64,000 nucleotides of DNA, taken from positions 96,002-160,001 of the forward strand of contig JAKISF010000002.1 of NCBI GenBank assembly GCA_021648725.1, read 5' to 3'. Position numbers and translations under genes: made by a program. The notes under the pieces were generated by a model. The model worked only from the letters and a program-made list of their open reading frames with translations, was not told the DNA's origin and made no database searches. Source of the DNA: Bacteroidales bacterium. GTDB lineage: Bacteria > Bacteroidota > Bacteroidia > Bacteroidales > JAADGE01. Shown piece by piece: positions 42,284 through 49,740 of the stretch (the stretch's first letter is position 1; the number at the start of each line of letters is the position of its first letter).

Positions 42284-44833
42284 ATGAGAACAAATTGGAT
42301 TACATATATTGCCATTTTAAGTATAAGCCTGTTGTTGGTTTCAAGGTCAACAGTCTATTCACAAAAAATGACTCATATCAAAGGAAAAGTTATCGATGCA
42401 AAAACCAAAGAACCGATACCTTTTGCTAATGTTATTTTTGTCGGTAAAAATATCGGCACAATCACAGACTATAAGGGAGAATATTCGTTAGAAACTCAAT
42501 GGCCTTCAAATAAAATTCAGGCATTATACATGGGGTACTATAGTAAGTATAGTGATATTATACCTGAAAAAAATCAAATTGTTAATTTTGAGTTAGACCC
42601 TGAAAATTATATACTGGATGAGGTCGTGGTGTCTTCAAAAAGAAAAAGATACCGAAACAAGGATAATCCTGCTGTTACTCTGATCAGAAAAGTTATTGAA
42701 CATAAAAATGTAAACAGAAAAGAAAGTTTGGATTTTTATGAGTATGACCAATATGAAAAAATAGAATTTGACATTAATAATATTACTGAGGGGTTTAGAA
42801 ATAAACGAGTTTTTAAAAATTTTCAATTTGTCTTTGATTATGTGGATACCTCGTCAATAAACGGGAAACCATATTTGCCGATATTTTTGCAAGAGAATTT
42901 ATCAAAAGTATATTATCAAAAATCACCAAAGTCTGAAAAAGAATACATAACAGGAACAAATATTGTCGGTTCAAGAGAATATGTTGATAATGACGGAATC
43001 AGTATGATGACCGATTATTTATATGAAGACATTGATATATATGACAACAACATTCCTTTATTGACAAATGAATTTGTAAGTCCCTTATCAAATATTTCTC
43101 CGGCTATCTATAAATTCCGTATAATGGATACTGTAGATATTAACGGTTACGATTGTATTAAGCTTGCATTTCAACCAAGAAATAAATTAGATTTTGCTTT
43201 TAAAGGGACTTTGTATATTAAAAATGACAGTAGTTATGCCGTGATTAAAGCAAAACTACAATTAACTGACGGTATAAACTTAAATTTCGTGAATGACCTT
43301 CAAATTGTTCAAGAGTTTAGTTTTGAAAACAATCAATGCTGGGTACTAACAAAAGATGAGTTGGTTATCGATTTCAATGTAAGAAAAAAAGGAGCCGGGA
43401 TGTTCGGGAAAAAGACGGTTCATTTCGACAACTATTTATTTAATAAAGAAAGGGCGGAAGAACTATATTCAGGAATTGATAATGTTATTAAAGAAGACGG
43501 TTTTGATCAAAGAAAGAAAGAATTTTGGGAAAAAGAAAGGCTGACAAAATTATCAGAACAAGAAGAGAATATTTTTAAAATGGTTGACAGTGTTCAAAGT
43601 TTACCTGCTTTTAAAAAAACCATGGATATATTAATGTTGTTAGTTGCCGGTTATTGGGAGTTCGGAAAAGTAAATGTCGGACCGGTAAATACATTTTATA
43701 GCTTTAATGATGTTGAAGGTTTTCGTTTTAGATTAGGAGGCAGAACAGGTGATAAATTTAGTGAACATTTAAGACTAGACGGTTATCTGTTATATGGCTT
43801 TAATGATGAACGCTTTAAATATTCAGGAAGTGCAAAATGGTCGCTTAATAAAAAGCCGTTAAAGGAATACCCGGTACACTCTATAATGGCAATGTATCAA
43901 GTAGAAACAAATTTTCCGGGTATGGAAATGCAGTTTATTAATGAAGATAACTTTTTACTGTCATTCAAACGAGGGGTCGCCGATAAACTGTTATATTATA
44001 AAATGTTTAAAATTGAGCCTTTCAAAGATTGGGGAAACGGTTTTTCAACAACGGTAAACTTAAAACACATTATTCAAGAACCGGGAGGAACATTGCATTT
44101 TGACTATGATGATTTTTCTTTAAATGAAATAACCTCAAGTGAAATTTCAGCAATATTACGATTTGCCCCGAATGAAAAATTTTACCAAGGAATTAACTAT
44201 AGAACCCAAATTATTTCTAAATACCCGGTATTTCAATTATCCTACACTCAAGGAATAAAAGATGTTTTCAATTCTGATTTTAATTATGGTAAATTATCGT
44301 TTAATGTATTTAAACGTTTTCACCTTTCACCAATCGGATTTACTAATTTTGAATTTGAAGCAGGAAAAGCGTTCGGAGAGGAAATTCCTTATCCTTTACT
44401 ATTTATTCATCGTGCGAATCAGACCTATTCCTACCAACTGCATTCATATAACATGATGAATTTTCTTGAATTCATAAGTGATCAATACATTGCTGTTTAT
44501 GCTGAACATAATTTCTATGGCTTTTTCTTTAATAAAATACCTTTGATAAAACGGCTTAAACTGCGAGAAACAATATCATTTAAAGCAATAAAAGGGAATG
44601 TAACTGATAAAAATAATCCATTAATAACAGACGGATTAATGAACTTCCCGACAGACATTGACGGAAACACTTCTACATTTACTTTAACAAGTGAACCCTA
44701 TGTTGAAGTAAGTGTAGGTGTCGGGAATATATTCAAATTTTTCAGGGTTGATTTAATTAAAAGAGTTACTTATCTGGATAACCCGAATGTTTCAGAATAC
44801 GGTATCCGAGCAAGATTTAAATTTGATTTTTAA
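42284..44833 (+). CDS. DUF5686 outer-membrane protein with carboxypeptidase-regulatory-like domain
   Basis: 849 residues. A signal peptide (hydrophobic run from about 6 to 24) is followed by a carboxypeptidase D regulatory-like domain (I-K-G-K-V-I-D-A-K-T-K-E-P-I-P-F-A-N-V-I-F-V) and a long region with D-E-V-V-V-S-S-K-R-K-R-Y-R-N-K-D-N-P-A-V, typical of DUF5686. The C-terminal half alternates barrel strands and ends in F-K-F-D-F. These are outer-membrane proteins of unknown function. It is 3 bases from the serine palmitoyltransferase start, so it belongs to this lipid operon. Confidence 0.8.
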   Translation: MRTNWITYIAILSISLLLVSRSTVYSQKMTHIKGKVIDAKTKEPIPFANVIFVGKNIGTITDYKGEYSLETQWPSNKIQALYMGYYSKYSDIIPEKNQIVNFELDPENYILDEVVVSSKRKRYRNKDNPAVTLIRKVIEHKNVNRKESLDFYEYDQYEKIEFDINNITEGFRNKRVFKNFQFVFDYVDTSSINGKPYLPIFLQENLSKVYYQKSPKSEKEYITGTNIVGSREYVDNDGISMMTDYLYEDIDIYDNNIPLLTNEFVSPLSNISPAIYKFRIMDTVDINGYDCIKLAFQPRNKLDFAFKGTLYIKNDSSYAVIKAKLQLTDGINLNFVNDLQIVQEFSFENNQCWVLTKDELVIDFNVRKKGAGMFGKKTVHFDNYLFNKERAEELYSGIDNVIKEDGFDQRKKEFWEKERLTKLSEQEENIFKMVDSVQSLPAFKKTMDILMLLVAGYWEFGKVNVGPVNTFYSFNDVEGFRFRLGGRTGDKFSEHLRLDGYLLYGFNDERFKYSGSAKWSLNKKPLKEYPVHSIMAMYQVETNFPGMEMQFINEDNFLLSFKRGVADKLLYYKMFKIEPFKDWGNGFSTTVNLKHIIQEPGGTLHFDYDDFSLNEITSSEISAILRFAPNEKFYQGINYRTQIISKYPVFQLSYTQGIKDVFNSDFNYGKLSFNVFKRFHLSPIGFTNFEFEAGKAFGEEIPYPLLFIHRANQTYSYQLHSYNMMNFLEFISDQYIAVYAEHNFYGFFFNKIPLIKRLKLRETISFKAIKGNVTDKNNPLITDGLMNFPTDIDGNTSTFTLTSEPYVEVSVGVGNIFKFFRVDLIKRVTYLDNPNVSEYGIRARFKFDF

Positions 44834-44835
44834 AT

Positions 44836-46047
44836 ATGAAAAATATGAGACAACTTCAACAAAAATATTCAAAGTTTAACATCCCTCAGCTTGCAAAGAA
44901 AAAAGGGATTTATCCTTTTTATCACCCGATTGAATCAGGGCAAGATGCAGTAGTAAAGCTTAAAGGGAAAGATGTATTAATGTTTGGTTCAAACAGTTAC
45001 CTTAGCTTAACCAATCATCCGGAACTAAAAAAAGCTGCAAAAACTGCTATAGATAAGTACGGTACCGGAGCTTCAGGTTCAAGGTTAATGAATGGAAACC
45101 TTGATTTGCATGAAGAACTCGAAATTAAATTAGCAGATTTTGTTAAAAAGCCTGCAGCAACTGTATTCAGTACAGGTTTTCAAACCAATATCGGCACAAT
45201 TTCTACAGTTGTAGGACGAAATGATTATATTATTTCTGATGAAAAAAATCATGCATCCATTATAGAGGGAACCAGATTAACCTACGGAAAAACGCTGAAA
45301 TATCGCCATAACGATATGGGCTCTCTGGAAAAGGTTCTTCAAAAAACAGATAAAAATCAAATAACATTGATTGTCACAGACGGGATATTCAGCATGGAAG
45401 GCGATATTGCTCAGATGGATAAAATTTGTGATTTAGCCGATAAATATTCAGCATCCGTTATGGTTGATGATGCCCATGCTCTTGGAGTGTTGGGTGCTAA
45501 GGGTGAAGGAACAGCTGCGGAATTTAATGTGACCGATAAAACAGATCTTATTATGGGAACATTCAGTAAAACACTTGCCTCTCTCGGTGGTTTTGTTGCA
45601 GGAGATTTTGAAACGATTAATTACATTAAGCATCATGCTCGGTCTTTGATTTTTAGTGCGAGTATTCCGCCGGCTTCAGCGGCAACAGTTTTAAAAGCCT
45701 TAGAAATAATAAAAGCTGAACCTGAAAGAATCAGTCGTTTATGGGATAATACGAATTATGCGAAAAAATGCCTTCAACAAGAAAACTTTGACATCGGGAA
45801 TAGTGAATCGCCCATTATACCCATTTTTATAGGAAATGATATTAATACCTTTGTCTATTCATCAATGTTATTGGAAAATGGGGTATATGTAAATCCGGTT
45901 GTTCATCCGGCAGTTGCAAAAGATCAGGGGATTCTCAGATTTTCTTTAATGACGAATCACACAAAAGAACAAATCGAAATAGCTGTTGAAAAACTTGTGA
46001 AAAGCAGAGCTCAAATTGAAAAAATTAAAATCCCACAATTTAGTTAA
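44836..46047 (+). CDS. spt: Serine palmitoyltransferase (PLP-dependent)
   Basis: 403 residues of the alpha-oxoamine synthase family. It condenses serine with an acyl thioester to 3-ketosphinganine, the first step of sphingolipid synthesis. Visible sites are N-S-Y-L-S-L, the stacking histidine H139 in K-N-H-A-S, D211-D-A-H214-A-L-G and the PLP lysine K245 in G-T-F-S-K. The N-terminus Y-P-F-Y-H-P-I-E-S-G-Q matches Bacteroidota SPT rather than KBL or BioF. The neighbouring GNAT and reductase genes complete a ceramide pathway. Confidence 0.87.
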   Translation: MKNMRQLQQKYSKFNIPQLAKKKGIYPFYHPIESGQDAVVKLKGKDVLMFGSNSYLSLTNHPELKKAAKTAIDKYGTGASGSRLMNGNLDLHEELEIKLADFVKKPAATVFSTGFQTNIGTISTVVGRNDYIISDEKNHASIIEGTRLTYGKTLKYRHNDMGSLEKVLQKTDKNQITLIVTDGIFSMEGDIAQMDKICDLADKYSASVMVDDAHALGVLGAKGEGTAAEFNVTDKTDLIMGTFSKTLASLGGFVAGDFETINYIKHHARSLIFSASIPPASAATVLKALEIIKAEPERISRLWDNTNYAKKCLQQENFDIGNSESPIIPIFIGNDINTFVYSSMLLENGVYVNPVVHPAVAKDQGILRFSLMTNHTKEQIEIAVEKLVKSRAQIEKIKIPQFS

Positions 46048-46048
46048 T

Positions 46049-47176
46049 ATGAAAAATGTTAAAATAACAGAGGTAAAGTCCAAATCAGACCTCAAAAAAT
46101 TTATTAGTTTTCCCGATAAGTTGTATAAAGGTAATAAATATAGAGTGCCGCAGTTGCATTCTTTTGAAAGATCTACATTATCGAAAAAAAAGAATCCTGC
46201 TTTTGATTTTTGCGAATCAAAATATTGGTTAGCCTATAAAGATGATAAACTTGCAGGGAGAATTGCCGGAATTATCAATCATAAATCAAATGAGATTTGG
46301 AAAGAGAAAAATATGCGTTTCGGATGGATTGATTTTATAGATGATATCGAAGTTTCATCTGCTTTGATTAAAACAGTAGAAAGCTGGGCAAAAGAAAATG
46401 AACTGACGGCAGTGCACGGCCCTTTAGGCTTCTCAGATATGGATCTAGAAGGAATGTTGGTAGAAGGTTTTGATGAAATCGGAACTCAGGCGACACTGTA
46501 TAATTACTCCTATTATCCGGTTCATATAGAGAAACTCGGCTATGTAAAAGATGTTGATTGGGTTCAGTCCGAAATTAAAGTGCCGAAAAAAGTACCTGAA
46601 AGGGTCAAGCGTATCAGTAATATCGTTTTAAAAAAATATGATTTAAGAATATTAAAGGCAAAAAAAGCAAAAGATGTTTTACCCTATGCTAAGAGTATGT
46701 TCGAAACTCAGAATAAATCCTTTGCTCACCTTTACGGTTATGTTCCGCTTACAGAGAAACAAATAGATTATTATGCGAAAGAATATTTTTCACTGATAAA
46801 TACTAAATATGTATGTTTTGTATTAGATAAGAATGACGAAGTTGTTGGTTTCGGTATAACAATTTTATCATTGTCAAAAGCCTTACAAAAAGCCAAAGGA
46901 AAGTTATTCCCTTTCGGATTTATCAAAATATTGAAGGCTTTAAAGAAGAATGATACTGTAGATATGTTTTTACAGGGTGTAAGGCCTGATTATATTAAAA
47001 AAGGAGTGGCTGCTGTTTTCTTCAATGAGTTAATGCAAGCTTATATTGATAACGGTATTAAAACAGCAATTACAAGCCATGCCTTAGAAAATAATAGTGC
47101 TGCTACTCAGATATTTAGTGTTTATAATAGCCGCCAACATATACGGAGACGAGCATATATAAAAAAAGATATTTAA
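46049..47176 (+). CDS. GNAT-like acyltransferase, probable bacterial ceramide synthase
   Basis: 375 residues from M-K-N-V-K-I-T-E-V. The start 46049 is one base past the SPT stop; an earlier in-frame start would overlap SPT. It has the pattern of the large GNAT-like proteins next to bacterial SPT: L-Y-K-G-N-K-Y-R-V-P, Y-W-L-A-Y-K-D-D-K-L-A-G-R-I, G-P-L-G-F-S-D-M-D and an end N-S-A-A-T-Q-I-F...R-Q-H-I-R-R-R-A-Y. In Caulobacter a protein of this type and size N-acylates the sphingoid base. The same role is inferred here from family resemblance and position. Confidence 0.68.
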   Translation: MKNVKITEVKSKSDLKKFISFPDKLYKGNKYRVPQLHSFERSTLSKKKNPAFDFCESKYWLAYKDDKLAGRIAGIINHKSNEIWKEKNMRFGWIDFIDDIEVSSALIKTVESWAKENELTAVHGPLGFSDMDLEGMLVEGFDEIGTQATLYNYSYYPVHIEKLGYVKDVDWVQSEIKVPKKVPERVKRISNIVLKKYDLRILKAKKAKDVLPYAKSMFETQNKSFAHLYGYVPLTEKQIDYYAKEYFSLINTKYVCFVLDKNDEVVGFGITILSLSKALQKAKGKLFPFGFIKILKALKKNDTVDMFLQGVRPDYIKKGVAAVFFNELMQAYIDNGIKTAITSHALENNSAATQIFSVYNSRQHIRRRAYIKKDI

Positions 47177-47188
47177 TAAGAAATAACA

Positions 47189-48181
47189 GTGAAAAAAATT
47201 TTAATTACCGGTGCTGGGGGTTTTATCGGAGGTTTTCTTGTTGAGGAAGCTTTGAAAAGGAACTATGAAGTATATGCAGGCATCAGAAGTACAAGTTCGA
47301 AAACTTATCTGACACACCCGGATATTAAGTTTCTTAATGTGGACTTATCAGATAAAAATGTACTGTGTGAGAAATTAAGAACCTTTGATAAGTTCGATTA
47401 TGTGATTCACAATGCCGGAATTACTAAAGCACTAAAAAAGGAAGATTTTGACAAGGTTAATTTTAAAAGCACACAAAACCTTATAGAGGCTTTAAACGAA
47501 ACGGTCGGTTTTCCTGATAAATTTATTTACATCAGCAGTCTTGAAGCTTTTGGCCCCGGAAATGAAGATACTCTTCAACCGATAAAAGATTCAGACGACC
47601 CAAAACCGATTTCAAAATATGGAGAAAGTAAATTGAAAGCAGAGCGGTATATTAAATCTATTGAAACTCTTCCACATTTAATTTTCAGACCGACAGGTGT
47701 ATACGGCCCTCGAGAAAAAGATTACTTCCTTTTATATAAAGGAGTTAAAATGGGAATTGAAACATATGTCGGCACATCTGAACAATACATTACTTTTATA
47801 TATGTAAAAGATTTAGCTCGTTTGATTTTTGATGCAGTTGAATCAACGGTTTCAGGCAAATCCTATTTTGCAACAGATTTGAAACAATACACAGCCAAAG
47901 AATTTAATAATGTTGTAAAAGAACAATTAAACAAAAAAACCATTCGAATTATTTTCCCTAAACTTTTTGTTAAGACCTTAGCTTTTATAAACGAAAAAAT
48001 ATATTCTGTTTTTAGGAAAGTTCCGACTTTAAACACTGAAAAATATAAAATAATTTCCTGTAAAAACTGGCTTTGTGACAGTAGTGCGATTAGAAATGAT
48101 TTTGGGTTTATTCCCAAATATGATTTAAAAAAAGGCATTAAAGAAGCAATTACTTGGTACAAAAAAGAAAAATTACTCTAA
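47189..48181 (+). CDS. NAD-dependent epimerase/dehydratase-family protein, probable ketosphinganine/ceramide reductase
   Basis: 330 residues of the extended SDR family, starting at GTG. It has the dinucleotide motif I-T-G-A-G-G-F-I-G-G and the active-site Y-G-E-S-K with upstream S-S-L-E-A-F-G. In Caulobacter the CerR reductase of ceramide synthesis is of this family, and its gene lies near spt. Here the place between the GNAT-like gene and the PAP2 gene supports reduction of the keto group of the sphinganine or ceramide. A sugar-nucleotide epimerase is the alternative. Confidence 0.7.
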   Translation: MKKILITGAGGFIGGFLVEEALKRNYEVYAGIRSTSSKTYLTHPDIKFLNVDLSDKNVLCEKLRTFDKFDYVIHNAGITKALKKEDFDKVNFKSTQNLIEALNETVGFPDKFIYISSLEAFGPGNEDTLQPIKDSDDPKPISKYGESKLKAERYIKSIETLPHLIFRPTGVYGPREKDYFLLYKGVKMGIETYVGTSEQYITFIYVKDLARLIFDAVESTVSGKSYFATDLKQYTAKEFNNVVKEQLNKKTIRIIFPKLFVKTLAFINEKIYSVFRKVPTLNTEKYKIISCKNWLCDSSAIRNDFGFIPKYDLKKGIKEAITWYKKEKLL

Positions 48182-48186
48182 TACGA

Positions 48187-48723
48187 ATGAAAATAATTAT
48201 TTCAATATTAATTATATGCTTCGGATTGTTAACATTACAACTTCCGGCTCAAAACGATTATCCTATTCCTGAAAAAAACAAGGAATTACTGTTTTATATT
48301 CAACGAAATCATAATAAGAATACAATAATCTACGATGCAAATTTTGACAGAGACGGAAATCTTATTGATAATAAACCGATAAATGTATACTGGGTCAGAT
48401 ATGAAGAGCAAGGGCAAAAAATGGAATTGCGTGCAATTGAAAAGAAATTTGCATATGGTTTAGAATTTAAAAAAATAAAATCACATAAGCATTATTATCA
48501 AATTGAACTTGTTGCATACGATAAGCGAAAACTTTGGTTAAAACAAGAAGCACCCTACAAGGCAGCGGTTTATATGATGATTAACGGTAAATTAGCTCTT
48601 TTGGAGCGTCAATATATTTTTGCAGATAACTCCGGGCTATGGCCGGATGTTAAATACATAGAGCTATTCGGGAAAGATATTGTAACAAATGAGAATAGAT
48701 ATGAAAAAATAATAAACAATTAG
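48187..48723 (+). CDS. DUF4833-family secreted protein
   Basis: 178 residues from M-K-I-I-I-S-I. A signal peptide ends near L-P-A-Q-N. The core contains Y-I-Q-R-N-H-N-K-N-T-I-I-Y-D-A-N, P-I-N-V-Y-W-V-R-Y and A-V-Y-M-M-I-N-G, a beta-rich domain that I recognise as DUF4833. Its function is unknown. The longer in-frame start at 48154 lies inside the upstream gene and was rejected. It is 5 bases past the reductase stop and 17 before the PAP2 gene, so a role with lipid head-group transfer or transport is likely. Confidence 0.65.
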   Translation: MKIIISILIICFGLLTLQLPAQNDYPIPEKNKELLFYIQRNHNKNTIIYDANFDRDGNLIDNKPINVYWVRYEEQGQKMELRAIEKKFAYGLEFKKIKSHKHYYQIELVAYDKRKLWLKQEAPYKAAVYMMINGKLALLERQYIFADNSGLWPDVKYIELFGKDIVTNENRYEKIINN

Positions 48724-48740
48724 TCAGACATTAATAAAAA

Positions 48741-49658
48741 ATGAACTTTCAAAGATTTACCAAAAAAAACATTGCCATAAATAGTTTGCTTGTTATTGCA
48801 TACTTAATTTGGAATATGATTATCGGAGGAATAAGAGAAGAACATTATTTCCTTGTTTTTCTTTGGCTCACTTTGTTTTATGCTCACGAAAATACACGAA
48901 AATTCATTACTGGTTTTTCATTATTTATAGTTTATTGGATTATTTACGATTCCATGAGAATTATCCCTAATTATGAAGTTTCACAAGTACATATTCGTGA
49001 ACCCTATGAATTTGAAAAAGCATTATTCGGTATAAATATTAATAATGTATTACTTACTCCTAATGAATACTTCAACCTTAACCACAGTAAGTTTTTAGAC
49101 ATTCTTTCCGGCTTATTTTATATTAACTGGGTTCCGATCCCACTTGCTTTTGCCGTTTACCTTTTTTTTAAAGACAAACTATTGTTTGTGAAATTTTCAT
49201 TAGTCTTCTTATTTGTAAACATAGTCGGTTTTATAATCTATTATATTTATCCGGCTGCTCCGCCTTGGTATGTTGATATTTATGGATTCGACTTACATAT
49301 GGGAGTACAAGGAAACAGTGCCGGTCTTGCTCGTTTTGACGAAATCACAGGAATTCCGGTATTTGAAGGTATTTATAATAAAAATGCAAATGTTTTAGCT
49401 GCAATTCCATCACTCCATGCATCTTACCCTGTTGTTGTTTTGTTCTACGGAATAAAAAAGCGACTATTTAAAATCAATTGGTTGTTTGGAATATTTATGA
49501 TTGGCATATGGTTCTCTGCAGTATATTCAGGACATCATTATATCATTGATATTATTCTTGGTGTTTTTGTAGCGTTATCGGTACTAATTCTATTTGAAAA
49601 ATTTTCACAAAAATTAGTTCTGAAAAATTGGATTCAAAAATTCATTCAAAAAATCTAA
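48741..49658 (+). CDS. PAP2/Aur1-like enzyme, probable inositol phosphorylceramide synthase
   Basis: 305 residues with about eight membrane helices. Motifs are P-A-A-P-P-W-Y (171-177), P-S-L-H (223-226) and S-G-H-H266-Y-I-I-D270, the PAP2 pattern in the form used by fungal Aur1, where His and His-x3-Asp form the active site. Such enzymes move phosphoinositol from phosphatidylinositol to ceramide. Given that both substrates can be made by the genes just upstream, inositol phosphorylceramide synthase is the best reading. A lipid phosphatase is the alternative. It ends the operon. Confidence 0.78.
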   Translation: MNFQRFTKKNIAINSLLVIAYLIWNMIIGGIREEHYFLVFLWLTLFYAHENTRKFITGFSLFIVYWIIYDSMRIIPNYEVSQVHIREPYEFEKALFGININNVLLTPNEYFNLNHSKFLDILSGLFYINWVPIPLAFAVYLFFKDKLLFVKFSLVFLFVNIVGFIIYYIYPAAPPWYVDIYGFDLHMGVQGNSAGLARFDEITGIPVFEGIYNKNANVLAAIPSLHASYPVVVLFYGIKKRLFKINWLFGIFMIGIWFSAVYSGHHYIIDIILGVFVALSVLILFEKFSQKLVLKNWIQKFIQKI

Positions 49659-49740
49659 AAAGTCGCAATAATGATGTATAGGTATATTTTTACCGTCAGA
49701 CCAAAAATTCCCGGCGATTTTAATGACAGCACTTTTAAAT

